Source of the DNA: Rhea pennata
Taxonomy: Eukaryota; Chordata; Aves; Rheiformes; Rheidae
DNA: 64,000 nt
Direction of reading: 5' to 3'
Assembly: GCF_028389875.1 (NCBI RefSeq)
Contig: NC_084670.1
Span: forward strand, 10,573,383-10,637,382
Below the pieces are notes generated by a model, which saw only the letters and a program-made list of their open reading frames with translations, made no database searches and had not been told where the DNA came from. Below are positions 48,737 through 62,204 of this stretch, in pieces (position 1 is the stretch's first letter; the number at the start of each line of letters is the position of its first letter). The translations under genes and the position numbers were made by a program.

Positions 48737-51700
48737 GAGGTTATGTGCTTGGATTCAGGACTTGTCTTAAACTCAAAATAAATACTTGTTGCTTTGTTGC
48801 TGCTGCTGGTTCTTTTGGGGGGGGGGGCAGAAAGAGGGTGTTGCATACTGCCCAGATGCTTCTTTTCCTAAGTTAATGATAAATTTTGAAAACTTCCAGC
48901 TGGTTCAACCGTCTTTCAACACATTGTCAATTAATTACAAGGGGCCAAAGGCCTGTAAGAAAGTAAACACAAACAGTCCACATAAACCTCTAAGATATTC
49001 ATGTAACTCTCCAGGCAGTAGCTGTTTTTCTGCCCATTTTGGTTCTGTTTTTAGCAACCAAGACTCTGTAAATTCCCTGTCAGCAAATTCCTTGCTCCAG
49101 CACACTGTTCTCCGGCAGGTCGGTGTTTCTGTAGCTAATATCCCTTAAAATGCTGCATTCTAGTTCACCACTCAGTAGATGTTAGAACTGATCAAGAAAC
49201 AAAGTAGTTTCACGGGGGATTTTGAAGCTGTTGCCTTTTGCAATATCAAAGTGGAGTAATTTCCTGTTTATTTTTGTTGGTGTGTCCTATACATGGTACT
49301 TTTCTGCCAGAAATTGTTATCTGTCATGTTTATTCTTGGGGTCATTTTTAATACCTTCGAGAAAAGAAAGTGTTTCAGTGATGGGAAAATAGCTCTATTA
49401 TAGTTCTTTGACATTCCTCAATATTCTTCAGTGGTGCTGCTAGAGAAGCAGGAATAAACCATCCTGTGATATGACTGAATACACCTCAATGGTATTTAAG
49501 TGAGCCAGACTCTTCCCTGATGAAAACTGCCACTCTCTCCCCTGTGCATCCAATTTTCTACCCTTTGCAGAACCCAAGTGTCCAGACTGAGCACATCCTC
49601 TCGCTGCCAACAGTGGAGCTGGTGGAGAAGCTGAAGGAGGGGTCCCTGACCCTGGAGAGTGTTCTCTACTCCTACATGGGGAAAGTGAGTGATACCTCCA
49701 GGGTTTCCGGATGCTGCAGGGCTCTTGCACAAGCAGTGTGAGGGAGGCTTCCAAACTGAAAAAAAGAGCCTGTTTGCTGGGAGAACTAGCAACACTAGCG
49801 ATCACAATTTGCAAACGTTAATAGTTGAAGGGTGGCTTATGGGCAAATAAATTGGACAGAGATTTAGGGCAGAAAATTATCCCAACAGGCAACAAGCAAG
49901 TCTATAGATGAGGTCTGAATAGTGAATGCTGCAGGCTTGAGGAGACTGAATATTCAGCTGGAAATCTCAGTTTAAATGCTGTTGCCTTCCTTCCATCCAC
50001 CTGTCTCATTGCTCTTCACCTTGTATCTTTGGAGAGGCTTTGGAGGTGACCCAGGAAGTGAACTGTGTGACAGATTTCATTCATGGCTGTGAGTATCAGC
50101 TCCAGAAACTGAAGGAGCAGAAGAAGAAGGGGCTACTCTATGGTGTTCCTGTCAGTATCAAGGACCACATTAACTGCAAGGTATGTCCTTGATTCTCCTG
50201 CCCCTTCTCTGTCCTTGGGCTTGGGAACAGAGTAGGACATCCAATCCTCTCCACTCCATACAAGGGTCCCAAAGGGATCTGGGTTTGTTCCTTTTCACCC
50301 CGTTGAGGCTGTCCAAGAGTTCCCTCAGACAAGGATTTTCTGGACCAAATATCTGTGGATTCAGCAAATTCACTTTTCTTCTGAAGAAAATTTTGTCTTG
50401 GGAGATGTGTAACTTGCTCTGATCTGGTTTCTCCAGGGGTAGTTCGGTTCTCTTGTGGCCATTAGAAAAGTTGGATAGCAACTTTGTCACAGGAGGTTTC
50501 AGAGCTTATGTCCCTTATTGCCATGGCTCCAAACAGCACCTTCCCTGGTGCCTGAAGAGCTTTGTTTCTGATCCTCAAGGGCCACATCTCTTCTGGCGGG
50601 ATGGTGAAGTTTCTGGGCCAAGCAAAGGAAGAAGACAGTGTGATCGTCCAGGTTCTAAAGAGCCAGGGGGCAATCCCCTTTGTGAAAACCAACGTCCCAC
50701 AGACAATGATAAAGTAATCACATGTTCATGAAAACGCTACACCACGTGACTCCTGTGATCTGAGAGTGGACGTGCATGCTCCCACTCTTGTCCAAACAAA
50801 TCATGTGCATTAAGCAATTTCTTCCTTATTTCAACCTGAGTCATTTCCTCATTGTTTTTCCTACAGAATACTATAGAGACAGAAAATTATTTCTCCTGTA
50901 TCTGATTCCCCTTTCTTTCTAAATCCAGCTGTCCCAACAAATCTATTTCATACTGATCCTTACCCTCCAGGATTAATTCCACGCTCATCCCTGTGTGAAC
51001 ACTCAGTGCCATGTATTTACAGTTTGCAGAGACAAATATTGCACTCATCTGTTGATCTTCCTCTCCCCAGCTATGATTGCAGCAACCTCATCTTTGGCCA
51101 GACGCTGAACCCTCTCAACCACAAGAAGAGCCCTGGAGGCTCTTCTGGAGGGGAGGGAGCTCTGATTGCAGGGGGAGGCTCCATCCTGGGAATTGGCTCA
51201 GATGTAGCTGGGAGCATCCGCTTACCATCCAGCTTTTGTGGGCTGTGCGGACTCAAACTCACAGGCAGCAGGATCAGGTATATCCCATCATCGCTCTGCT
51301 CTTCCACCCACTGTGGAGGCTGCAAAATGCCCCTCACAGTTCATCAAACTGTACAACAGATATCCACGATTTCATCTGGGATTATGTTACTACCCTAGCC
51401 TGCCTGCTTCCCTGTCATATCTAGGGCTTAGGACTAAGCCTCTAACTATGATTATCTCTAACTACTAACACAGCAAAGAGTTATTCAATCTATAATAGCC
51501 CTGGCCATGAAGCTGAAAGAAACTACTATAGGGCCATCTCCTCCTTAGATGGCTCCTAGCCCTTTCTTTGCTTGTAAGAGTTCTCTGTTTATCAGGCCTG
51601 GTTTATTCCTAGATGAGGAATTATACCCACCAAAAAAAAGGAGATGATAAAATGTTTCTCTATCTCCTAGTAGTTTTCAGTCCATGAAAGTCTTCCTAGC

Positions 51701-54700
51701 CTAAAAAGTGCCAAGTCAGTGCAGGATCTTTCATTCTCCTAGATGTTGGCTAGGGGCAAATGGGAACCCAGCATGGCAACTTCCCATACGAGAGCTGCTA
51801 CTAATGCACTTTTCCCATTATGTTTCTAGCAAGCTGGGTGTGGTTTCTTCTATCACAGGAATGAAATCAGGTAAGTCCATCTAGATGATACATTACTACT
51901 ACTATCAAAACTTCTTTTTTTGCATCTCTTTCCACTGCTGAGGTGTCAACAAAAGTACTTGCTCAGTTGTGTGTCTTATGACTAGTTTAAGATAGAGGTG
52001 ATCTAATATACTAGATCCTGCCTGTATTACTTCTTCATACCAGTTATTCTGTTCTTGACTGTGGTGGATATTAATTTAATTAGAACAGAATCGAAACAAA
52101 ATCACTTTAAGAAATTCAGTGAGTAGTAATGAGAAATGAGAGGAAGGTGCCCAAAGGCCTGGGATATTTCACTGAAGAATCTTCAAAAAGACTTCTGGAT
52201 TTAGCTGCTGCCAGGTGATATTGCTGTTTGCAGATGGGCTACAGTCCTTGCTTCTCTTGAACAGATCTCTGCTTGCGCTGTGCCAGCAGAAGCCTGACCC
52301 AGAATGTCAGCCTCAGGAGGTGGTAGCCTGCTTCAACTCTGGCATATGGGTCTAGGGCATATAGACCAACCCTCTGGGTCTCGTTGTTCGCTTCCCTCAC
52401 AGACATTACACTGTTCCCGGTTCCTAGCTTGACTGAAACTCTGCTCTGCTGGGTCCCTACCAGTAACTAGGGGCCCATCTGCCTGCAGTGATGGGATCTC
52501 TGTGCTTGCAGTGACTGGGATGCTGGGGCCGATGGCGAGGGACGTGGAAAGCCTGGCCCTGTGCATGAAAGCGCTGCTTTGCGAGGAGATGTTCCGGCTG
52601 GACCCCACTGTGCCCCCCATCCCCTTCGACGAGGAAGTAAGGCTGAGTCAGAGGCAATCTCATGCCTCCATTCACCCGTCAGCAAAGTGGGTTCTTAGGA
52701 GACTCCTACCTGGTTTCATGTCTCACGATAGCGAAGGACTCAGAAGCAAGTTTCCTTCTGAACAAAGGGCCTCCAGCATGAGCAACTGCAAGAAGCAGCC
52801 TCATGGCAGGTTGGCAGGCCCCTATCAGCTTGCCCTGATGAGATCTGCCAGATACTGAACCCTTACCTTCCCTTTCTAGGCAACGCTCAAAACAAGCTTG
52901 TTGTTTCCATCCTGGCCCAGTCCCTAAAGGAGCTGATTTCTCCTGAGCAGAGATACTCACTGCTCACATTTTAATGAGAGCTTAGTTCAGCAGTCACTAA
53001 CCTAAGAAAGAGCTGGCCTTTGCCATTAGCTCTCTGCTGTTGTCATCTGGTTGCTGATTTTTTTGGCTCAGGTCGTAGGACCCTGATCTTTCAGTTGTCC
53101 CTGATACTCAGACCAGTTGCTTACACTACAGAAATAGGCCTCTGAAAACTCTCTGCAGCCAGGCATCCCAGGCATTTTGTCTACATAGATGCTATCACAC
53201 CTGCCATCTCAAAGTTGGCATATATTCACACAGCAAGAGAGTCAGAAAAACCGTATCAAGGACCACTGCTGCAGACCCATGTCCTGGCCATCACTGTTGC
53301 TGCTTTCCACCAGCCTTATTGCTCCTGTTTTTCCTCCTACCCAAGAATTCTCAGTTATGCCTCCCTGAGCCCTGAGAATGATCCTGCGTGGTACTTCTCA
53401 CATGTCCAAGTGATGGCTCCTCTCCCTACAGATTTACTCTAGCTCAAAGCCACTTCGGATTGGGTATTATGAAGGAGATGGCTACTTCCAGCCCTCACCC
53501 AGTATGAGACGGGCTGTCCAGCAGACCAGAAACCTTCTCCAGGAGGCAGGACACATAGTGAGTTTTCATGCCTGTGGTTGCCAGGATCTGTTATCCTCCT
53601 TCTCCCTATGAACTTTGGACAAGTCACTTTCCATATCAGTTTGTTGCCTGTAAAACAGGTTCCTTTAACCATCTGCTGTGAGGGTCACACAAGAGAAAAC
53701 AAATGTAATAGTTCTGAAACAGAACCAGTGCATCTGTTCCTAGTCTGGCAAACAGGACAGTGACCTTCAGATATCTCCAAGTCACCCTTTTTCTAAAGCC
53801 CAGTGTGGGATACTGTTTTTTCCATGATGTCTGGTGTCCCCATAAGTATCAGATTATCAGCAGTTTGTGTGATCCTTCAGCCCACGAACCCAGTTTACAC
53901 CTTTCTTGGTGGGCAAGTAGGAAGGGAATTGGAGCAGTTGACTCCACGGGGATACCTTCTAACCTAACTTACTCTAATTCTACTGAAAGCAATTTCTATA
54001 TAGGGACTATTCTAATGATAGGCATTAATTAAAAATACTGGGTGTTTTGAGGTCTCTCAAGATCCGTCTCTAAGAAGTAGAGACAGATTGCATCAAAAGT
54101 ATATGTTCATGTCTTGAGGCATGGAGAATGGCCACGGGTAGATGCTGCCTAATCTGGCCCCTTTGAAAATGAGGCCTTGCAGGCTAGCACACTCCCTGCT
54201 GTGAGACCTCCACCTCTGGCCTGTTATGTGACCCTACATACTAGGAGGTCAGTGTCCACAGTCAGGGCAGCCAGCTAATCCGGCATGTTGCTCGACAAAT
54301 GTATGAGCTCCAGGGGAACTCGAGGCAGAATCCAACAGTGTGAGCTAACTAGAAGAGTCCTACCATGTCCCTTAAGCCTGAGAAGATGTTTAATGAGCCC
54401 CTCCACAGTGGTAGGTTGCAACCTCCTGTGTAGGGGTGGAGAACTGCTGGCCCCACTCTACAGCTGTGCTACTGCAGCTAGAAGAGCCTAAACTTCTGAT
54501 CACTTCCCACTCACCTCACTAGTGAGACAGTGAGATTTACAGAAGGATTTATAAATAGCGCATTTTTCTTGCCTCTTGAATGTGGATGGTTTTCCTGCAG
54601 CTTGTTCCTTTTGCACCACCCAAGATTGACTACATGGTAGATGAGCTGTTCACTAGAGGTCTTTTCTCAGATGGCGCTGCACACCTGGTGGATTGTTTGT

Positions 54701-57700
54701 GAGTAAATCCCATTTGCTTTGAGCGTGGGCCCTGGGACTTGACACCATATGGCCAGGGGACTGCACACATCCAGAATGTTTTTATTCTCATGGATGCATA
54801 TTCAAGAATGGGCAGCAGAGGAGCAATTTCTGGAAGGATGAATTTAGTAAGGACAGCAGTTAGTTCACACACATGGATAAGAAATATTGGGGTGATAAGA
54901 TACCATGTGTAAGCAGTGCTGTGGTAACTGATTTACTATGCTTGGTTAGTCCCATAGCACATGGGAGACATCATGTATTATTTTAACCTCCTTTGGAAGC
55001 TAAGCAAATGTTCAAGCTAGCTTACATTTTCCGTGGGCTAAGGGCCTACACATGAAGAGCTGCTGCAGACTGGCTGATTTCCAATAGCCTGATCTATACC
55101 CAGAGAGCTACCTCTGAAGCACTGCAGCTCCGCTGTCTATAAGAGCTTGGGAAACATCCTGAAAGCCAAGTAGAAGGCTGGCCCTAGCAGCCCTGTACTC
55201 CTCCCTCTCTGGTTGCTAGTGGATGCAGAGTTAATCAGTCTGTTTCATTTTTGGGATATCTACCAAGGTCTGCCCCAGCTGATCTGATTTCAGTGACTTT
55301 GCAACATCCAAGTACTGCAAATGAGTCCCCAAGCTACAAACTGAGGGGATGTTAATGGCTGGGAGAAAGTAGCACATCTGTCCATGTGTTGTACTTGGAG
55401 GGTGAAAGGGCCATTTGGAGAACGTCACCTTTTGGAAGCTGCTTGGGCACCTAACCTGAACCAAACTCTGGGCTTGACTTGAAGGGAAAGGCATGTTCTG
55501 GGATAGCACTTTTAATCAAATCAAGTACTGTCCCTTCAAGTGTCCCCTTGGCCTTCACCAGCTGCAGCAACCCTCCTGATCACAGATACTGAAGGAAGCT
55601 GCAGTAGTTTTTGAACTCTTTTAAGTGATTGCAGCAGAACTTCAAGGTGAAAGATGTCCAAGGTTGTCCATGTTACTCTGTGTGTGGACCCACCTCTGCA
55701 AAGCAGTTCAGAGCCGTTACAGTTATGATATAGGAGTTGAAGTATTCATTTCTTTATAGATCTTGAAATGAGCATTTATGCCTGAGCATCTAAACTCCAT
55801 GGGAGTATTTTTTTATTATTATTATTCAATGCTTTGGACTGAAGTAGACAGACTTTTTTCTAGCAACTTCACCCTAAGGCAAGCTCTGCTTCAGAAGTAG
55901 CATTGTTAGAGTAGGTTTAAAACAGACAGGCTTGTCCTGACTACCTGTTCACTCTATCATCTTCCAGCAAAGGAGACATCGTGGATCCCAACCTGAAATC
56001 CCAGTTCAATACGTACAAACTTCCTGTTCTCATGAAAAGGCTTTTGGCTATCATCTTGAAACCCATAGTAAGTGTGTGGACATCTCATCTGCACCAGAGT
56101 AGATCTTCAAGATGGGAAATTTTTCACAAAAAGAAAGAAGTCTGCTCTACTCTGAGAATGTTTTGCTGCTTCTTGTTAAGTGCCTGACAGGATTCAAAGT
56201 CAGATTTAACTCATTGAGTAGCTTGGCAGCCATGTGTGGGAGTTTTATGTGGGGTGGCTAAACTATGGTCCACTTTAATGGATTCATAAGCCATACAGCT
56301 CATCAAGCAAAGGGCTCCACAGAGAATAAAGATCACTAACAAGGATCTAAAGAGCATCCCCAGAGCTAACAGCATGGTCTGGAGCCTTCTTTGCATGGAT
56401 GCACTGTTATTGACTAATCCCAAGGGTTTTCTTTGTTTTTTTTTTTTTGGTTTTTTTTTTTTTTTTTTTTTTTTTTCTTCTTCTTCTCTCTGAAAGTATC
56501 CACGAATTGCTCGGGATCTCAATGCCCTCTGTGGAGTCGGGTAAGTAGCACCGAAGTAGCCCTAGAGAAAGGGTGTGTGTGTGTGTGTGTGTGTGTGGAC
56601 ATGCCCACATAGATTCTTGTAGGTAGATGCCAGCCCACTGTGCAAAGCCCGTCACAGCGCTGTGCGGTACAGACTGAGCTTGCATGAAAATGTGCTGTTT
56701 CAACACCACCTGGGCTCAGCATAGTGTTATCCAGGGTTATGTAGCTAGGGATTATTTTAAAAGCTCAAGGATCCTTATCATAGCAGGCCTGGGCTGTCTC
56801 CATGGAGCTCTGCATGGATTGAAATAGCCTACTGTCCCTGGTACCAAGTAGATTCTGGTACGCTGCGCAGCATGAGCCATGTTAATGCAGATGTCTCTGC
56901 ATGCTTGCCTGTGCAGCACCTGCCATGAGCATATCACCCTTGTGAGAGAAACAGAGACCAGTAACACTGAGAGAGAGCAAATTTAGAAGACTTTGCCATG
57001 ACTTTTGTCTAGCTGTAAGAGCAAATGGGAATGTCACAGTATGTCTTTAGAGAAAGCTCTTTTGATGTACCTGTAGGCACGTGTGAACGGTCTAGAACAC
57101 ATGTGATCACCTATGTGATACTATAGCTATTCCCCAGAATGAGCTTTCCAGAATAGTGGAATAGCCATATACACATTTTAGTGGTAGTTCTCTGTTGCCA
57201 AAGTCCCAACGCTGATTAGTTCTATCACCTTTCTAGGTCTGCCAAAAACCTCTGGAATCAGCATGAGGCAGTGGCGGTAATGTGATTTTTTTTTGGGGGG
57301 GGGGGGTGCTTACTAATTGCAGTTAGAGATTCCTCAAGTCTTTTATTGAATTTCTGAACAGTTGCTTGTTGTGTTTCCTGGAAACACATTCTCTTTTGTT
57401 GAACTTTCAGAAAGGAGGATCTCAGATTGAGGATGAAACTTGGTGTCAGACAGAATACTCTTGTGATTAGGCCTTTAATAGATGTGGAAGACTTATGGGG
57501 TAAGAGACAGCTGCATGGAATACAGGCTAGAACATGGGATAAATATGTCCCATAGCAAGCATAGGCTGCAGAGTTGGCCATGCTCTGGTCCACTGATTTA
57601 TTTACTGAGACAAAACAGAACAGCTCTTAAAGGATGGATTTTTTTCATTGCTTGATGTTCACGAAGATGTGGAAGACCAGAGTGCAAATCTAGGTGTCCC

Positions 57701-59715
57701 TTGGATCTACAAGCTCTTTGAAACTTCTATCTCATGGTGGGAAGACCTCAGCACTTAACTATCTGTCTCTTGTGGCTTCTTTTTCTTACCTATATCCTGC
57801 TGCAGAGTAAAAGGTTTTTTGGTAAGATTTAGAATTCATGTTTTCTAGATCTCCCTACCAAAAAAAAGTTTTTAAGAAATGTATAGTTCAGTCTTCTAGA
57901 AATGGTTCTTTGAATTATTATTGATCTTCCTTCAACCAAAATCAAGCACAAAACTATGCATAGAAGATTGGGGTAATGCTTAAAAGAATCAACCCTGAAA
58001 AACCCATCTGGCATCACTGTCTAGGTCTGGACAGGACATGGTATTCTTCCAGGAAGCATAAAGGTGGAGGAACAAAACTCATTGGTTCTTTGAAAACGCA
58101 ACTCAGATCTGATCTGATTTTTCAGTTGTATCTAAGAGTTCTTTTTCCTCCTCTTTTTTTTTTTTCTATCTGGTAAGTATTGATCCACCACTGCTGTCCA
58201 ACAGACACTGTTTGTCGTCATCTCTGTCTTTCTCTGCAGGTTTACCGAGCTGAATTCATTGCTAAATGGAGGAAGCTAGGGCTGGATGTGATTCTTTGTC
58301 CTGTGCTGGGTCCAGCCTTTAACCATGGCTATGCTGGGAAGCTATTTGGTAATATCTAGTTAGATGCCTCTGGATGCCCACATATGGTATTTGTGGGCAT
58401 GTGCAGTGCCTGGCCTTTCCACTGGGTGGAGAAAGCAAAGGAGAGGTCTCCTCTGGGTGGGTCTTCTCATGCCCCTGCTTCACCTGAGGTGCAGCTGTTT
58501 GGGTTATTGTAGAGTAGCAATTAGTGGCATATTTGTTTCAGTCATTACTGTGTGACCTTCTCCTGGATTATCCATCCTGCCCCCAGGAGGTACTGCCGTG
58601 TCAGACGGGTGGCAGACCTTGGCACAAGTGCCAAGCTCTTCTGAACACTGCCTTCTCACATTTCCCAGGACTTAGACAACAGAGCCTGTCTGCTATTTGC
58701 AGTGACTTGCAGAGAGGCAACTCGATAGCTTCTAGCAAACAGTCAGAATTCTTCATCTCTCTAGCAATAAACTCTTTGAAATCCAAAGTCCCCAGGACTG
58801 AGCTGGAAAATTGGGTTATCTTGAAAACATAGCATGAGTATTTCCTAGGGTATGGGAGACACGGAGTCAGGCTCCGTCTGAAACAGACAGATATCTCTCC
58901 CAGAGCAGATCTAACCTCCACCTCACTGATAATGAAAGGTTTTCAGGGCCACACATCTGCTGAAACCAGAGAAACTTTCCTACAAGAAGTCCCATTAAAG
59001 CTAGTCTTTTTTCATGGTTTCCTCAGCTTCAGCACCTCTAGTCCATGATTTCTCCAGCCCAAATTGTCATCTGAAAATCGCTGCTGGCCCAGCACATTAA
59101 CCATGCTATGTTGTATGCTCTGTGTGATCTTTTCCAGCTGCTACCTCCTATACCAATTTATACAACGTCTTAGACTTCCCTGCTGGGGTGGTGCCAGTCA
59201 GCACAGTCACAAGAGCCGATGAAGAGGAACTGAAGCATTACAAAGGGCACTACGGGGACCCTTGGGATAAGAGGCTGAAAGAGGTCAGCAGGGAAAATGT
59301 TTAAGTCATAGCAGAAGGCTCTAACCAGCATGTTGGCATCACTGGACGTTGCTCCAAAGGCCTCTCTCCAACTCTTGATGAGAGGAGTTTCTTTAATAGT
59401 AAAGTTGCATACACTGTATTAGCACCCTAACTGTGGTGCAGCTAGGCTGATTTACAACTAGAAGTCTGCTCTCCCGTATGTTTTCCTTGATCTGTCTTCT
59501 CTCTAAAGTCAAGAGATTGCATTCCCTTGTGTGGCTCCCCAGGTGTTCTTACTCTCACTACCCTGACCTTTTTGTTGCTGCTGCAGGCTGTGGAAGGAGC
59601 TGTGGGGCTGCCTGTGGCTGTCCAGTGTGTGGCTTTGCCATGGCAGGAGGAGCTGTGCCTTCGGCTCATGAAGGAGGTGGAGACAGTCACTCATGGCACA
59701 AGGAGAAATGTGTAG
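47919..59715 (+). CDS. FAAH-like amidase (copy C)
   Basis: Membrane-anchored amidase-signature hydrolase, 15 coding exons, 588 residues. Exons: 47919-48128, 49571-49684, 50037-50180, 50580-50713, 51071-51277, 51830-51870, 52512-52636, 53432-53557, 54601-54698, 55968-56067, 56497-56540, 57237-57276, 58240-58348, 59138-59283, 59587-59715. All GT-AG, with phases as in copy B. The N-terminal helix (about 19-36) ends in KWLGQRQ. The triad residues Lys150 (SIKD), Ser225 (GGSSGG) and Ser249 are present. The oxyanion segment reads SDVAGS rather than TDIGGS. Exon 11 is 44 nt, one codon longer than in B, as in copy A. Shared peptides with A (LNPLNHKKSPGG, ALIAGGGSILG, SSFCGLCGLK) place them in one paralogue lineage, perhaps the avian vitamin D3 hydroxylase-associated protein type. 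Substrates are unknown. Confidence 0.93.
48635..48660. repeat. T16-G10 homopolymer pair
   Basis: Sixteen T run directly into ten G in intron 1 of copy C. The tract is assembly-sensitive. Confidence 0.9.
48705..48734. repeat. Run of 30 T
   Basis: Uninterrupted T homopolymer in intron 1 of copy C, about 45 bp after the T/G pair. A run of 11 G follows at 48817-48827. No repeat body is attached. Confidence 0.92.
56427..56490 (+). repeat. Long pyrimidine tract before copy C exon 11
   Basis: About 60 nt of nearly pure T with a CTT-rich end precede the exon 11 acceptor (TGAAAG at 56491-56496). The tract doubles as the polypyrimidine tract, so its length may affect inclusion of this 44-nt exon. Confidence 0.85.
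56573..56597. repeat. (GT)n microsatellite
   Basis: About 12 GT units in intron 11 of copy C, just after the exon 11 donor region. Confidence 0.92.
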
Positions 59716-61305
59716 TTTCTTGGGGCCTGCCTTCACCGTGAAGATGGTTTTGATTCCCTGCCCATCACCCCAGCCTCTGTCTATCCAATGCACAAAGCAA
59801 GCTATAGGCTGTAGGTAATGATCTGCAGACTCTGATTCACTGTTTCCCTAAACTGGCAATAAATGCTGTTTTAAAACAATCAGCAAAATCTCATCTCAGT
59901 TCAAACAGTGCTTGTTTGTTAAATATGAGCCAAAGGTAACTACCAAAATTAATGAGAGTTAATGGTGGACTGAAGGAGTCCAATAATAATAGTGTGTGTT
60001 GTGCAATGTGAGGTCAAAGAGACATTTACCCCAATATTTTACCACAAGTGGCCAGTAGCAAATATTTGTATTTCTATACAGAAATATAGAATTCTCTCTC
60101 TGCCTCTGCCATTAGCTTGTTGAGAGACTTTTTGGCTAAGAGTTGCAGTCAAGCCATCATGTTTAATAACCTCCAAGAAAGGTCTCCTTCATAAACCTGC
60201 TGGGTCCCTTCCTGAACTAGTTTATTCTCTTAGACTCCACAACATCCTGTGGCAGTGGGCTCCACAGTTTAATCGGGCAGCAAGTAGGGGAAGAAAAGCT
60301 TCATTTTCTTTGTTTAGGTGTATGCTGTGAGAACTAGTATGTAGTACTTCTTCATCCACTTCTGTTCCTCATGGTTTCTTCCAGCTGAGCACTGAGAGCA
60401 GGGTCTTTATTAATTGCTGGTGGGCACTTGATGGAAACTTGAGTTTGTCTCATCTGTGAAAACACAGCTGCAACAAAAATACATGTTCCTGAAAGAAGCT
60501 CCAGTTAAGTCCAAAGAAGGTGCTTAGGAATAAATGAGACACAGATTGCTGGTACTACCTGTGTTTCACATGAGTATGGTCACCACTCCCATCTGGGTAT
60601 CTTGGACCTGAATCAAAGCCAGATGAGAAACTTTGGTGAAAAAGCTGCACTTGAGCTTGTTTGTTTATCATTAGTGCAACCTGGAGGAATGAACTGTGAG
60701 TCTGACAGGCCTGACTCCTCTGCTATGGACTTGAGGTGTCATTTGGGATGTCTTTTTGCTTCTCTGCCTCAGTTTTCCCAAGTACAAAAATAAATGGGGA
60801 AAGCAACATGTTCAATCATGTTACTTGAAGGTTGTAAGCATGGATTAGTTCATGTCAGTGAAGTGTTTTGGGCATAGCAAGGCATTGCAGGTGTGTGACA
60901 CTTTATAGGTTTGCTGTGGTCTTTGCACTTTCTGGGTTAGTGAAGAACCTAGGGAAGCAGAACATTGCTCTGGAGGTAATTTTACTTCCTTTATAGAAAT
61001 GGTAGACGGTTGTGCTCAGGAGGGGGTTGATGTTTAACTATGCCTTTGCTTACAAAGTTTTTGAGGGCTTCTGTCTCAGCCCAGAAATGAAGTATGAGAC
61101 ATTTCTCTTCTCAAGTTGGGCAGCAACAGAAAGAGCTGAAGGGAAGAAAATCTATATTTTCCCATATCCTTTTAAACTCATACTGTACAGAAAGTTAGCA
61201 ATCCATTGGCTCCCTTGACACTCAGTTAAGCCTTTGCCACCATACAAGACTGAGCTGTGTCATCAGAGCTCAGTCTGGAAGCTACCATGGAAGCTGTAAT
61301 GTAAT
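59716..61305. other. Intergenic region after copy C
   Basis: It begins with the copy C 3' UTR. No other gene is seen. The stretch near 60170-60380 has an old-repeat texture that I cannot assign. Confidence 0.5.
59858..59863 (+). promoter_or_regulatory. Poly(A) signal of copy C
   Basis: AATAAA lies about 143 nt after the stop codon, giving a short 3' UTR. Confidence 0.75.
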
Positions 61306-62204
61306 GCAGAAGAGCTGAAACATTACACAAGGCACTACAGGAACCCTTGGGTTAAACAGCTGAAACAGGTTAGCTGGAAGCAAGAAAGGTTATTTTTCAT
61401 GGGGAGCAGAAAGGAAATTTCTTTGCCCAAGTCTTAGTGCGTTTCTGGGGACTGAGCGATGCAGAGCTGAGGTTGGAGATGTACTGGGGACTGGCCCCGG
61501 TATCTAGTATTTGCCCTGAGACAATCCTGGGTCTGTCTTAGCTAAAGCTCTCATTGCAACTGAGCTTTTGGGAACAGCTGAAAGCTGTGTAGGCCACCAT
61601 GGTGTTGTGGGGTGAGGAAGCAAAAAAGGCTTCCTATAGCAGATACCTAGATCTGGAACATCCTTGGTGCTGGACCCACTTTGCCTCAGTGCAGAAGCAT
61701 TTTTTGTGAACTGGATTCCTGGGGTCAGGGATGTGATCAGCTCAGAGTTGGCTTCCCACATCCATGAGGATAGTGGTCTCTTTCTCAGAAGCCTTGCCTT
61801 TCTTCCCAAACACCTCCTCTTCCCCTTAGCCTAGCTGAGAGTCCGTACAAAGTCCTCCACTGGGATGTCAGCTCATCCATCTCTATGTAGCTGTTCCCAT
61901 CCAAGGGAAGGACTTTTTAATTTCCTTGGGTCTCTGTGCAAGGTGAAGTGCCTCAGCAGCCCAAAGGCTGCTGGTGGGAGGCCTGCTGAGGCCTACTCAC
62001 AGGGTGCAGAAAGGGATTTGTGTTTCCTCAGGGAGGATTTAACCCTCATTCCCCTCCATACATTTCCCATTGCCTGTATCCTTGTTGCAGGCTGTGCAAG
62101 GAGCAGTGAAGGTGCCTGTGGCTATGTAGTGCATGGCTTTGTTGTGGCAGGAGAAGTTATGCTTCCAGTTTGCGAAGGAGGCAGAGATGCTTACCCATCA
62201 ATAA
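61306..62204 (+). pseudogene. 5'-truncated FAAH pseudogene (exons 14-15 only)
   Basis: 61306-61368 matches the last 63 nt of exon 14 (EELKHY, RHYRNPW, KQLKQ) and keeps a GT donor. 62091-62204 matches exon 15 after a TTGCAG acceptor (VPVA, then CMALLWQEKLC) without frameshift, but has an in-frame TAG at 62127-62129 and ends at TAA (62202-62204). The first part of exon 14 and all upstream exons are absent. The sequence is closest to copies C/D. It is probably the 3' stump of a lost tandem copy left by unequal crossing over. Confidence 0.85.
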
